Source of the DNA: Atriophallophorus winterbourni
Lineage: Eukaryota > Platyhelminthes > Trematoda > Plagiorchiida > Microphallidae
DNA: 64,000 nucleotides
Direction of reading: 5' to 3'
Assembly (NCBI GenBank): GCA_013407085.1
Contig: JACCGJ010011207.1
Coordinates: forward strand, 1-64,000
Shown here: in pieces, positions 39,401 to 50,430 of the stretch
Layout of the letters: every line of letters starts with the position of its first letter
Numbering within the stretch: position 1 is the first letter of the stretch
The notes under the pieces: model-generated
The model's input: the letters and a program-made list of their open reading frames with translations, nothing else
The model's database searches: none
What the model was told of the DNA's origin: nothing
Program-made: the position numbers and the translations under genes

Positions 39401-42400
39401 TCTTATCCAATCATTGATTTCTATCCAATGCAGTGACAGACTAGCTGCGTCTCCACTGGTGGCTTAGTTATCTGTAGTAAGCCGCCATAACTTCAGCCAT
39501 TGAATATCAATCGCATTGGCTGCCTTTTAGTTGTTGTTGGCCTTCTTCCGTCTATGTGGACCATGGATGTAAACCACAAGCGCATGACGGTTTCATGCTC
39601 TGCAGTGTTTCAAGTAACTAAACCGTCCGATTTGGGAGGAACAATCTCTCCTACAGGGCTTACACTGATAGGCAGTACTGGGGCTTTCTAGTTACCTGTA
39701 ATTCTATCCGCCTTGATACGTCTAGTTAAGAGAGCAAAAGCTATAAGAAGCTTAAGAGAACCTTGTCAATAGGGTAATATTATATCCTTCATCAGCCATG
39801 ATGCCCAGGCTTACAGGTGCTTACACTGATAGGCTTTCTAGTTACCTGTAATTCGATCTACCTTAATACGTCTAGTTAAGAGAGCAACAAACTATAAGAA
39901 GCCTAAGAGCACCTTGTCAATCGCACTACATCAAGCGGTATCACGTGAAAACGAAAGCTGACATTCCAGCTCACATTAATTCAATGCTCGCAATTAGGTG
40001 TGTACTAAATTTTCCAATGAGCATGTACACCCGATTTTGGGTGAAGCGATGTGAAATTGAAGGAAAGTACTTTACTAAAATGTAGTCTCGATACACGAAT
40101 GGATTGGGGTAAAATGAACCCCAGTTATGCAGAAATCATTATCTAAACTGCTGTTCCATTTCTATTGTAAATTAGACCATCATCAAAATTCGCTTTGCTT
40201 AATCCGTGGGACAGGCTTCGAGAAATCCATCTATTTTCAACACAATATGGTCAATTCGAGCTCACCAATTTCCACATCCTCCGCCCATGTATGATATTCT
40301 GCTCCACACCGTCTGCCAGGCTTCATTCCCTCCACCAGTTTTTCAACCCCTGATCGGGAGATGACGTATCCGGCTCCTCCGGACGGGTAGCCTTGCCGCA
40401 CAATAGTCTGTCCCAGGGGGAGAGAATTGTTTGGGTTATTTTGACTGATTTTTTTGTAAATATTGGTTACTGCGAGTTGCAACATTCAAGCAAATTATTT
40501 TCTTTATCACATTGTGTAATGAGGTCTATTGTGGAAACTAAAACAATTCGATCTAACTGTTCTACAAGCATTACTAAATACGGTGTCTACCGAATGAAAC
40601 ATGAAGCTCCATTGTGTTGATTGATCTCGAATAGGATTATTTGGGCAAATTTGCTAGTGGCACTAAAAATTTATATCCTAGGAGTTCTGTGGAGTTGAGA
40701 TCAGGTTCTTCTGTGAGCGTCGCTTATCGGAGTACCAAAGTACGGCTGATCCAATGTACCTTGTGACTAGAATACAAACCTCCATAAAGTCATCAGCCAA
40801 CATCTTCTGTGTTGGTCAAATCAAAATCAAACGGATAAGCTCTTGAGGAATGAACATTACTCAAAGTATTATTGCCTTGTGCACCTAGTTTCTATTCGGC
40901 CCATAATTTGTTTCCGAACATTTTACCAGGCTTCGGTCAATAGTTATGTGTACAAGATCACTGTGTGGTTACTAATGTCAGATACGGTCTGTGTTAAGTC
41001 GCAAAAATGATCGAATTTTATAAACTGTAGAAATTCAACAATCGATTGGAATATGTTTGGGACCGATCGTGTATTCATAATGCAAAGAGATTTGAGTGGA
41101 ATCGGTTAGAGTAGTTTTGGGGTAACGTTTCACTTCTGACGCAGAAGCTTCGTCAGACCAATGGTGATAGTCAGGACAGGGAATATGATTAAGTAGCGGT
41201 CAACCCACCACCACTTATTTGACTTATAGTACGCTTACCGTGTGTCACGTCTCGTGGGAATGACCAGGATCAGTGGAAATTCAAATTGGTGTGTTGAACT
41301 GCGTTGGTTGTATTCGTCACTTGTGAGCTCTTGCCTGTAGTTTTTGTGTCATCTACCAGTAGATTATTATATTGCCTAGCAAATGCTGGTCAGTTGCGAT
41401 CGATTAAATAGTTTACCCACACAATCAAAACCCAACACACATTTGTTTCCTGTCAGTCGGTATTGCACATATATCATTCTTTCGGATATATCAACAGCAT
41501 TGCTCATTAAAAATAATTATTATAGTTATTCGATCGGAAACAAGTTAGCAGTTAACTTTAAGCGATCTCCTGCTTTCGTTATCCGTTAAAACCGACCCGA
41601 TTATTCGGATTATGCAACAATCAGAAGGACCTCGATGGAATAGACTGCAATGTGTCGCTCGCCACCGTCCAATCTAGGGGCATTGCTGCCGTCGGGTCTA
41701 GCAGACGTCTTGGGGCGTTTATTTACAGGGAAAATTTCCGATAATGACATACGCTTACGTGTAGCTTGTTCTGCACTACCTGCTGAAGAATAAGTACCAC
41801 AGTAATGTGTTGCTCACATCCCCATCCCTTACACACCACTACCGGTTTCTGGCTGTTTGCCGTCGTCAGGTGGAGACAGTAAGATCAGGTTTAAACCGAT
41901 GTTTTCTCATTAGCCATTTATAAAACCGAGTGCCTAAGCATGTCGAATGTCACAAAATTAGCGAGTTCGGTGGTCGAACCTGAATGATATCACACAAAGG
42001 AGAATTTGAGATGACCTAATCATGAAATACAAAATACGAAGCAATATTTCCGATCCGGAAAACCCATTACGAACTCTATCCATCAGCAAGACAAACGGTC
42101 TCGCTTTTACTGCATATCCCACATATCAAATGTAAAAACCACAGGTGACTGTTTTACTTGGAATTCTCTCCCAACTGATGCTGCTATTATAATAATATTC
42201 AAGTTCAAACTTATCGATTCAATGCTAAATAATCCAGATGTTGCTGTCACGTAATACCAAAAATTATTCAGCTTTAGCCTATACATGACAGTACTTTAAT
42301 TATTTGTTGTAAAATGTTGCGACTTAAAAAACCTGTGCCCCACACGTATCAGCTTGACACGCAAGATCTCGTCTGGACAACCACAGAAAAAGATCCAGGT

Positions 42401-45400
42401 ATCTCGGTTTCGTGTAATCTCAAGCCCGGACATCATTGCCGAAGAATGTATAATAAAACCTGCCGTATCTTGGGTCTGCTAAAAAAGATATTTAAGAGTT
42501 CCATCCCCGAAACATTACCCGGGTGTGTGTCTTGTTATGAAATATTCGATCCAATCCTGGGCACCATGGCTGATGAACGATATAAAATTACCCGACAGGA
42601 TTCATCATCGTGCGACAAAGTTGGTCTCCTGTTACAGAAATTTGATGTTTCAAGATCGAATATCAAAACTAAATCTACATGATTTTACCCAACGTCGGAT
42701 ACGGAGCGACCTCATGTTGGCATTTAAACTTGTGCACACTGAAAATCATACCATCAAACACTTGCTAAAGCTCAATGGCCTTACTCGAACATGAAAACAT
42801 TCTTGATTGGATATTCGTCGTAATTTTTCTCGGTAAGAATTTGTTTCACTTGGAGCATTTTGTCTGAAGAAATCACACGCTCGGAATCTGTTGCGGTTTT
42901 CGCTTCTAAACTCGATGAGTATATGACGAACCATGCGGCATGTGACTGTCCCTATTGATTTTTGAGAGATTATATATTTTTTCTCCATATACCTCGTCAT
43001 CCTATTGCTATTGTTAGGCTTAGTGCTTTCTCTATCATAAACCTTTCCGAGTTCTGAGTTGTTTTGTATGCAGCTTTTATGCTACTCTAAACGTTTATAT
43101 TCTGTGCTTATTCTAATACCGATTGCGATTTTAACCATATATTTTGCATCGCAAATGCTTTGTTTATCATGGAAAAGAGTGCGAAAACGAATAATTTGTT
43201 CAAGCGTATACTTTTCCCTTAATCTACTTGAACATGTGTGTTCATGAATTGAAACAGGTTCATTGTGCAATGCTTATACAATATTGGCCTCGAAGTTCAA
43301 GCTACATTCACAATTTATCCACTGCTTCAAGTCATGCGCTTGTGGGCTGTACGTAACGAAAAGCGTGCAACTGTAAGGAATGAATAGGATTAGTTCTGAA
43401 AATATATTCCTGTATTTAGTCATCCAATAGAAAGCTTTCCGGTCATTTGAGAAACTTCGTGGATCGACCAATGTATTGTGGTGCTCACATCCCCATCCGT
43501 TACACACCACTACCAGTTTCTGGCTATTTGCCGTCATCAGGTGGAGACAGTAAGATTAGGTTCAGTGAACCTTGATCGACATTTATAGTTCTATCTTTCT
43601 ATAGCTGTATCGAAATGCTCTAATTCTTCAATAAAACTTCTGCAATTACAAAATTTAAAACAACTGTTCCGTGGAGCAAGTTATGTGGTGCTAATGTTTT
43701 GAAAATTAATCAGAAATATCGACGGGTGCTCACGCTTGAATGCAAAGCTCCAGAGCTATAAAATCATTTTATACCCCGGAGGCTGCAAATCAACCATTTC
43801 ATCTGGTTCTAACGATAAGCTTTCCCAGGAAGACGGGCTACAGTATCTCTAATCTGGTTTCCTTGAAACCACATCGTACTGAATCGACTAAATAGACTTA
43901 GCTTATTTTGGAAAATGTGACCGATCGGAGAATCATATTCTTGTGTTTTCTCATACGTTATCGATTGTAGGCGCTTAGTAGGTTAAACGTTACATTTGAC
44001 ATGTAACGTAGAACGCTATGTAACGCGATCGAATATCGCCGTGGTTGTTTATGTTACATCACGTGACTCTAAGACGCTCTATGTGGAGGCCTTGGTTGTT
44101 TGATCTGCAATGGAGAAATCTAGTGAATTCCGTAACTAGACCATCACGCTGCTATGCTATGCTATGCTCAATAATTATTTGCTTCTAAACAAGAAATATT
44201 TTGCCGACCTCAACCAATTGAGGGAAAATCAATTCCTTGTTCCACCTGAATTCAACCTATTTTAATTACCGTATGAAAAATCCGCTGTAGTCACGTAACG
44301 ACCATTTGTAATAACGAGGAATGAACATGAAGCGATAAGTCTGCAACTTGGCGGAGGAGTGAATTTAGTACTTGCCAATGCACAGGTACGCCGAAGATAT
44401 TAAAAGACGCCAATGATGAAAAATCTGCATCTGCATGCATTTCGTTCATATACACACCCGACCGGTTTCGTGCTAAAGCCCTCATCAGGTAAGATCTGTA
44501 TCCACATGTCTTTTGTATACCAGGGACAAGTTTTTAGACGGACTACCGGATACTTGGAAACACGAGATCTTTCTATTATATAATTCAATCAAGGTTTTCT
44601 GAGGTCAAATGTGTATTAGAAAGAGAAATGTTTGACAAATTGCAACATTTCAATGACCGATCATAAACCTTACGCGATACTTCTTATATTTCAATAAAAC
44701 ATTTATTCAAATACCGCGAGTCACAAAATACACGTAGCACTCGGTAACACTAAAAATTCCCAATTCCCGTATTAGCTTTCGTCGATATTTTATTGTGTAA
44801 ATGTCAGTTTCCTTTGGAACGCGCTCCCGAAACTATTGTTACCACTCCCAGCGTCGAAACATTCATTCGAAATTTAGACACTTATTTGTTGCAAACGATT
44901 TAACGATCCCTGCGTATTGACTCGTGGTAAGTATTCAACTGGACAATACTTGACTTTACATAATTATTTTTATTCCTTTTTTCATGAACGAATATATAAA
45001 ATGATATGGTAATTGTGAAGCTATGTACTTTTTGCGACCATAAATTCTTGAATCTTAAGGTTGAAAAAATTGCTATTACTTCGCGCGCGTGGGTAAATAC
45101 ATTCTGTTCTAGGTCTAAAAGCGTGATTCAGAAGCGGTGCAAAGAAAATGCCGAAAAGCGTGGGAACATGCCAGAGTGGAAGGAACGAGTTTGACCATAA
45201 ATTCGTGAATCTGAAATAGGTGAATCTCAAATAGGTCAAGCCAAATTTGAAATCTGAATGTCCTGATGGGATATGTGAATGAAGAATCGAACTTTCAGGA
45301 GTAAACTGGAGACGAAATATGAAAACACATTTTTGTCGTAATTTGTATTGGATCTACGCTATCGACGGTTACATATACGTTGATATAACCACAGCGATTT

Positions 45401-48175
45401 GCATCAACCTTGCTCACCTTGAACCTTCGTCCCATTAGAATGGGATCGCTGGGGTTAAAATCCTTCAGGGCGTGCAGCAGATTTTCCATGACAATGTACG
45501 TATCATCGTCCGCTTTCAGCAAGTAGTCAAATGCATCGCCATAAAGTCGTAAGGCTAATCGCATTCCGAATTTTGTCTTGTCCCACAGGGAGTCGCGGCC
45601 TTCTTTCTCGACAGCGACTGTGAATGCAGATTTTATTGATGTTTATTTATTGAATCAATAAATGTTCGTAGAGATTCGACTATTATTTTTACCAATAACC
45701 ATTTAAAAATTGCGTTGTCTGAGACGATATAGTGTCTGGTAATTCACTGCCATAAACTCAATTAAAGAATATTTGCGCTTGTTCCATATGCCTACAAAAT
45801 ATCCATAGAAAATTATTCATACACTGTAGTTTGATTGTTCGCTGGCGGCTGCCACTATAGTTATGATGATCAAATTTGTAAAAAACGCGATGAAAACCTT
45901 CTATACGAAGGGTACTTTATGTTGATAATGTCGTATTAATCGAATTTTCAGTGTGAACTACTTCAGAATTATTGATCATAATTCCGTTTCACTGGTATCA
46001 TTCATCCAAGATCGCATAAAATTGGTCATCCCCGTGATTTGTTTGCTAACGGCACCACTCACTCTCGTCACCTGAAAGCGGGGTGGTTTTCAATAGTACT
46101 CCAAACAATGAGGATTTTTTCACGCTAAAAGCTCATCCTCGTAGTCTCATTGCTTGTCGAATATTATCTAGTAGCGTTAATGAATGTGTTGAAGAGATAT
46201 TGCAGATTTTGAAAAAAACAATTTCACTGGGTATTTTGAGTGAAGTTCAACATTTGTCGAGTAGGAATATTGACTGCCCAGTCCGGGAGTTTTCCTCAAG
46301 TTAGATTTCCGAAGACAATTTCCATGATTGGATATAGTCACATGGCAATGGAGGTTTGAGATAAGGGTTTTCATTCCCCTAAGTGAACAGCCTTCATGGA
46401 TTTACTAGCTCCATCTGCGAGAAGCAAAATAGATTTGAGGTGCCAGTCAATCGCCTTTACTCCTTATGCTGTAAGTAGAAGCAGTTTCGCCGTGTCACAC
46501 AGGACCACGCAATCAAGCCAGGAGCTGGAATTGGTTGTTAGAGGATATTAAGACGCGCTACATTAGAGCATTTTTGGAAATGGGAGCTTATAATAAAAAC
46601 CAATCCGGCTATGTTAACCTTGGCACCACGGTCTTTGGTCCATATATTTTTATTATCCACGGAAGCGGAATGGAGTGTCCTCTCGATTGATGCGCTGACA
46701 TGCACGCCAGATCAATATTATGTCTGTAATTAAATAAATCACGATCACTGTTCCATTTTCCCAGCGAAGAATTAGGGGGGACCTTATACTTCATGACGAA
46801 ATATTTCACGCATCAAATACTCACATATCGAGTTTATAAACGAGCAGACATACTAAATGCCCGGGCCCACGATCATATGCTTGCCGTACACGGTTTCCAC
46901 CAAAGCACAATTTCATTCGTTTCGTTTCTGTTTTGCCTGGAACAGTTGACCTCCAACTCTTACCAACACAAAATATTGCTCGAGTTTGAGGCTGAAATTG
47001 AAGAGATTTAATAAGTTGTTTTTTGGAAGCTTCATGCTCTATGTTGTCTCATTTTCAGTGGACGTTTCTTGCTGTACTTGTATTTTAATTTGTACCATTT
47101 TGCTTTTATGGGTTCACCTAATAATTTATAGAGCATTAAGCACGAATTACCTTGATTTGCTTGCATTTTCTAATTTTTTAGTAAAAATTCATAAAATCAC
47201 TTGTGTTATCGATATTCACTTGGATGTTAGTTAAAACATTTCGTATACGTAAACTTAAGCGAACATTTTGGTAACATACCCACTGAGGGAAGATTACTGT
47301 CATGTTCACTGCTTAGGAAATAATGGACCGTGCATCGTGGAGCCCAAGTTTCTTTCACTGCTATCGCCTTTGAAGCATGGTTCATCGGTGAAGTTAAAAT
47401 CATGCACAACACTCGAGGTTGCTTAGCATTTCCCTGATTCCGGTTCTCAATGCGTTTTCCTAAAATTGAAAGGTCAATATTACGTTCCATTTGCACCTTC
47501 AGTTATTGTATGTTATTGAAGATTTTGAATTTTATATTCAACCAAACAAATATTATGATTAAAAATTGTGTACTAGACTATTCAAGCAATCGTTCCACAG
47601 GGTTTCGAAGTTGACTTTATGTCTCGAACCACCCGAACCAAAATTGAATACTAAAGTTGTATAACCATGTTCGAACGGGTTATATATATATATATATATG
47701 TCGAATAGAATTTTTTAATAATCCAACAACAAATCTTAAATATAAAAATCGTTTACAAGGAAGCATCATTATGCATGGCGGGATGCAATGAACTACGGTT
47801 TTCTAAAACAATACCTCCCGTTTATACCCACCCAATGAATATGTATAACCGTAATGCATCATTTTGTTGTAGACGTGAACATAAACGAAAGTAAATCTGA
47901 TGAGTTTAAAGTTCTGCATATGATTAAAAGCAGGTGATGTTAACAAAACTATGCCAGTCCTAATGCTAAAATTTTCCTTCAAATTATTGACGTAGATATG
48001 TCAAGCCAAATATCCGCTTTAAATATAAAAATAACAGGTTACCATAAAAGTGTTATTTAGCATGTGTTACTACAGACGCTTTTAAAAGCATCAGTATTTA
48101 GTCGACAGTACAACTGACTTTGTAATGTTTTGTAACAACACAAACTATTTACAGGACAAAATATCGATCTGAATT

Positions 48176-48229
<54 letters not shown>

Positions 48230-48684
48230 GTGCTAGGAATCTAATTCAACTTCAATAATTCACGTAAATTTTTATTTTTTACAGATTTAAATTTACACAA
48301 TATGGCAATGGGTTTTATTAGTAATTTTAATCCGTACATCGAAAAATGAATTCCGGAATCATGATCTTGTTATAAAGTGTAATTTAAATTTCAAAATCTC
48401 TAATTAGGCTCAAGAAAAATCGATTTCAACGGGGTTTCGGTTCGAAAAATGCATTTCTTGACTCACTTCCTATTTTTAGGGAACACCACTCGAACGAACT
48501 CTTGTACTTTGTATTAACACTTGCCTGAATAATTACTGGTGCCCCGGGGCCCAACAATTTTCGTATTAACATCCACGATTCGGTAAATACGTTGATTCTC
48601 ACCGGTTTCATCGAAAGTCAAGTACGTGATCAAAAACCCTACACAAATCCCAACCACGAAATACGCACCAACCGGCAATTTCAT
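36338..48684 (-). CDS. C1GALT1: core 1 beta-1,3-galactosyltransferase (C1GALT1-like), 6 exons
   Basis: T-synthase transfers galactose from UDP-Gal in beta-1,3 linkage to Ser/Thr-linked GalNAc, forming core 1 O-glycan; it is a type II Golgi membrane enzyme. Exons on the minus strand: 48684-48525, 47459-47280, 45617-45418, 40407-40266, 37809-37655, 36475-36338. Phases agree throughout and give 324 residues, slightly short of the ~360 usual for the family. An uncharged stretch at residues 3-24 (GAYFVVGICVGFLITYLTF) is the signal anchor. VLCMILTSP and VKETWAPRC open the catalytic domain; LLKADDDTYIVMENL (residues 146-160) holds the metal-binding DxD; PSGGAGYVISRSGVEKL, WAEDVEIGKC, MVDSLDADGLERFHPF, NNCCSNRSISFHYVDPETMY follow as in C1GALT1. 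Intron 1 has a GC donor. No stops or frameshifts. Paralogues without chaperone dependence exist in invertebrates, so the exact orthology needs a tree. Confidence 0.95.
36790..37265 (+). pseudogene. RTE-like LINE C-terminal tail in C1GALT1-like intron 5
   Basis: Reading frames spell SGA-AGWVISA, then KTYLV, QEDNNWANRICGTKT and ANWNELALDRLLWKH, the RTE tail with ELALDRxLW, followed by the 3' untranslated block GATGTACATCTATGGTCGTC. Same family as 35030-35530. Confidence 0.7.
37655..37809 (-). CDS. C1GALT1: C1GALT1-like exon 5
   Basis: Acceptor CTTGACAG, donor GTAAGT. Encodes KCAQHVGVRMVDSLDADGLE, RFHPFPLGSMI and DWLPKYNFHTLRN; NNT is a possible N-glycosylation sequon. Confidence 0.94.
38623..38684. 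repeat. 30 bp direct tandem duplication
   Basis: GGTTTAATGAATTTTCAGTC followed by TAATATATAT occurs at 38623-38652 and again at 38655-38684, identical, with two bases between. Confidence 0.85.
38866..39130 (-). other. unassigned ORF next to a PLE-type end
   Basis: An 83-codon minus-strand frame (RLGEHEYLGIAERSILKFSK and ITINYGVQFGSTDEEDY) begins in sequence resembling a PLE terminal repeat (GCAGTGATTCGGTTAGAGCA). I do not recognise the protein. It could be part of a PLE or of a captured sequence. Confidence 0.35.
39654..39922. repeat. direct duplication of ~115 bp
   Basis: The block GCTTACACTGATAGGC, CTTTCTAGTTACCTGTAATT, ATACGTCTAGTTAAGAGAGC and CACCTTGTCAAT-like end occurs at about 39660-39770 and again at about 39818-39922, with small differences. 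It lies in C1GALT1-like intron 4, the region between exons 4 and 5 and upstream of the splice sites is otherwise unremarkable. Confidence 0.75.
40266..40407 (-). CDS. C1GALT1: C1GALT1-like exon 4
   Basis: Acceptor GGGACAG, donor GTGAGC, entering in phase 0 and leaving in phase 1. Encodes QGYPSGGAGYVISRSGVEKL and YHTWAEDVEIG, including the ED-V-x-x-G acidic pair of the family. Confidence 0.94.
41090..41200 (-). repeat. solo PLE terminal repeat with hammerhead-like motif
   Basis: GAATCGGTTAGAGTAGTTTT, GGTAACGTTTCACTTCTGAC, then GCAGAAGCTTCGTCAGACCA: the same unit as the arms of 32657-32859. On the minus strand the motif has CTGACGA, stem II GCTTCTG/CAGAAGT and GAAAC. Confidence 0.6.
41810..41895 (-). 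repeat. R3 repeat copy in intron 3 of C1GALT1-like gene
   Basis: TGCTCACATCCCCATCCCTT, hammerhead, then AGTAAGATCAGGTTTAAACC. Single unit. Confidence 0.6.
41836..41876 (-). ncRNA. hammerhead ribozyme motif (R3 type)
   Basis: Minus strand: stem I CCAC/GTGG (extended by a C-G after one mismatch), CTGACGA, stem II GGC/GCC with loop AAACA plus a C-A mismatch at its base, GAAA, stem III ACCGGT, A at the cleavage position. All core bases are intact; the 3 bp stem II is short. Confidence 0.6.
42310..42800 (+). pseudogene. CR1-like LINE RT C-terminal fragment
   Basis: Frames overlap by a shift near 42530: PGISVSCNLKPGHHC and GLLKKIF, then IQSWAPWLMNDIKLPDRIHH, RATKLVS and RRIRSDLMLAFKLVH. These are the thumb and connection blocks of CR1 RT. 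Confidence 0.7.
43475..43580 (-). repeat. R3 repeat copy with hammerhead
   Basis: ATGTATTGTGGTGCTCACAT through GGTGGAGACAGTAAGATTAG and GTTCAGTGAACCT. Ribozyme core at 43506-43548. Confidence 0.65.
43506..43548 (-). ncRNA. hammerhead ribozyme motif (R3 type)
   Basis: Minus strand: CCAC/GTGG stem I, CTGATGA, stem II GGC/GCC with loop AAATA, GAAA, stem III ACTGGT (one G-T pair if folded as a dimer), A at the cleavage position. Confidence 0.6.
44151..44168. repeat. (GCTAT)n microsatellite
   Basis: About three and a half copies of the 5-mer. Confidence 0.7.
44455..44495 (-). ncRNA. hammerhead ribozyme motif
   Basis: Minus strand: CTGATGA, stem II GGGC/GCAC with one mismatch and loop TTTA, GAAA, stem III ACCGGT, C at the cleavage position. 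Stem I (CTTAC against CGGGTG) pairs poorly, so activity is doubtful. In the 5 kb intron between exons 3 and 4. Confidence 0.55.
44790..44940 (+). pseudogene. CR1-like LINE 3' terminal coding fragment
   Basis: Reads LWNALPK, LLLPLPASKHSFE and LICCKRFNDPCV, the W-N-x-LP end of CR1 ORF2. Confidence 0.5.
45418..45617 (-). CDS. C1GALT1: C1GALT1-like exon 3 (DxD motif)
   Basis: Acceptor TTCACAG, donor GTGAGC. Encodes VEKEGRDSLWDKTKFGMRLA, DYLLKADDDTYIVMENLL and DPILMGRRFK. ADDD is the UDP-sugar/metal site. Confidence 0.95.
46345..46620 (+). repeat. element E, 3' half
   Basis: Diverged match to 16365-16620 (GATAAGGGTTTTCATTCCCC, GGAGCTGGAATTGGTTGTTA, TGGGAGCTTATAA), ending CTATGTTAACC. In intron 2 of the C1GALT1-like gene. 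Confidence 0.65.
47280..47459 (-). CDS. C1GALT1: C1GALT1-like exon 2
   Basis: Acceptor TTTTAG before GAAAACGC; donor GTATGT. Encodes KRIENRNQGNAKQPRVLCMI, KAIAVKETWAPRC and FLSSEHDSNLPSV, the first catalytic blocks. Confidence 0.93.
47681..47699. repeat. (TA)n microsatellite
   Basis: TATA run of 19 bp in intron 1 of the C1GALT1-like gene. Confidence 0.85.
48183..48222. repeat. (AT)n microsatellite
   Basis: Forty-base uninterrupted AT run in intron 1 of the C1GALT1-like gene. Confidence 0.9.
48525..48684 (-). CDS. C1GALT1: C1GALT1-like coding exon 1 (membrane anchor)
   Basis: ATG at 48684-48682. It is preceded directly by TCTTCCCACAGC, a good splice acceptor one base before the ATG, so a non-coding 5' exon probably lies upstream across or beyond the PLE at 48770. 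The donor after CAG is GCAAGT, a GC-AG intron. Encodes the short cytosolic tail, anchor and start of the stem. Confidence 0.9.
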
Positions 48685-48944
48685 GCTGTGGGAAGATGTG
48701 TATTATACAGAAAATGTATGGCTAGACATAAACAATGTAATAGAAAATATTAGTGACCGATCGGAGAATCAAAATCATGAAAAATGTTTGTAATGATTCG
48801 GTGTGAGCAGTTTATTGGTAACGTTTCGTCAGACCAATAGTGTCTGTACGAACAGAGATCAAGCTTAAATTTCATATACCTGACCAATCCTAAGCTGGTT
48901 AAAATCTGTACAGGCCATGGTGGGTTTTTGTTTAAAGTCAGATT

Positions 48945-49235
48945 TTTATTAATAAGTAGTATATGATGTTCGAAAAACAGGACAGAAGAACACGACTGGT
49001 TTTGCGATTATTGCCGCTCATCAGGTATGTGTATCCCTGACCCGACATTCGAACGTCGTTCTTACTTTGGGTTAAATCCATTTATTTGCGATTTCGAGGA
49101 TAAATCCTCATTTGCAAATTGAAATTTAGCTTTTATATTGGGACTAATCTAAGTCCCACAGTTGGTGCAATGTAGCACCGATAACTGTTTGGAATATTTT
49201 TGCAACATTCAAATAACAGCAGGATGGTAGTTTTT
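48945..49235 (-). repeat. retrozyme-like repeat R2, single unit
   Basis: On the minus strand it reads CTGTTATTTGAATGTTGC, ATTCCAAACAGTTATCGGTG, GAGGATTTATCCTCGAAATC, hammerhead, then TCATATACTACTTATTAATA. Same family as 27836-28195. Confidence 0.65.
48987..49031 (-). ncRNA. hammerhead motif, G12 substituted
   Basis: Minus strand: stem I CATAC region against GTGTT, CTGATGA, stem II GCG/CGC with loop GCAATAAT, then AAAAC where GAAAC is expected, ACCAGT. The G12 change should inactivate it. Confidence 0.5.
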
Positions 49236-49387
49236 GTTTAAAGTGGGTGGGTGGGTGCTGCGCTCGTTAAGATAGACAAGCGCGATCAATATCAACTGAC
49301 GCACTACATGCTATAAATTTCCTAATAGTTTTGGTCGTGGTAGGCGTGAATGACATCTGCTGGCAAATTATCTCGATTGCGTAATCG

Positions 49388-50430
49388 ATGCGCACACCAG
49401 ATGTCACGTACGGTAATGTTTATCCGCTGCAGAACCGGACGTTATTCGGGAACACATATTCTTTCATTGAGAACCCTTTTGAGTTCGTTCGTCACTTGGA
49501 TACAATAACGTTTAACAAGTATAAGTTGATGGTTAGCTTCGACGTAAACGCCTTGTTCACCAGTGTATTCACCACGAGCGCTTCAAAATTTAGCAAAAAA
49601 TGTACGATTCAGACACGACCTTGACAGATCGTACAAACTTGAGTGTACAGCAAATCGTCAACGGTATAACGAATTGCCTAATTATGAACCACTTCTTGTT
49701 TAATGGACAGTTACACAAGCAAACGGAAGGTCTAGCACTGAGTTTATCTATTTCCCCAGTGTTAGCGAATATGTACTTGAAAGTTTTTGAAAAATTAGCT
49801 CTAAAAATATATCTCTTCGGCCAAAGATATGTTTGCTTTATATCTATGATACATTGGTCATCATAAATTGCGACAGATTTGAAACGTTCCATAGTTTCCT
49901 TAACAACTTGGATCCCAACATCCAAGTTACAAGTCGACAGAAGGGACACTTCCATTCTTGGACTGTCTCGCGCGAAAGCATAATGGTAAAATAAGTATTA
50001 ATGTCTATCATACGCCAATGGACACAGATGTGGTCTGGCGGTACTCGTCAGCGCACCCCAAATAGTATTTGATTCAGTTGGGGAAATTGCTGTTCTACAA
50101 AGTTTTAGACTGAGCATTGATACCCCCGATAAAAAAAGCCCATTAAGGAGGTAATCGTCGGCTTGCTGATCATGCTGGGTAAAATACCAAGCACTCAAAA
50201 CGGGAAACGTTTGGCGTGCAAAAGTTTCCTTACCTTCTGCTAAGGAACCGTTAGAGGGGATAAGTCGAATCTTCAATAACGCCGGTATACCAGTAACGTA
50301 TAAAAGTGGTAGAACGCTCCGATCTTTATTGACGCATCTCAAAGATAAGGCACCTTCAATCTACGCGACGAATTGCGTATATAAAATCAGCTGCAAGGGT
50401 TACTTGGGTGTATTCCGGAGTTCTTAACCA
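49388..50430 (+). pseudogene. PLE reverse transcriptase, frameshifted
   Basis: Pieces in order: PLQNRTLFGNTYSFIENPFE, KLMVSFDVNALFTSV (RT block with FDV), QIVNGITNCLIMNHFLFNG, EGLALSLSISPVLANMYLKV (the GxPxSPxLANxYL block of Penelope RTs), KVSLPSAKEPLEGISRIFNN, RTLRSLLTHLKDK and YKISCKG-YLG, the start of a GIY-YIG endonuclease. The catalytic DD region reads out of frame (YVCFISMIHWSS). Confidence 0.75.

Noticed and set aside
48815..48840. Active hammerhead at the PLE left end
   Set aside because: CTGACGA and GAAAC boxes are fused without stem II, so the three-way fold cannot form.
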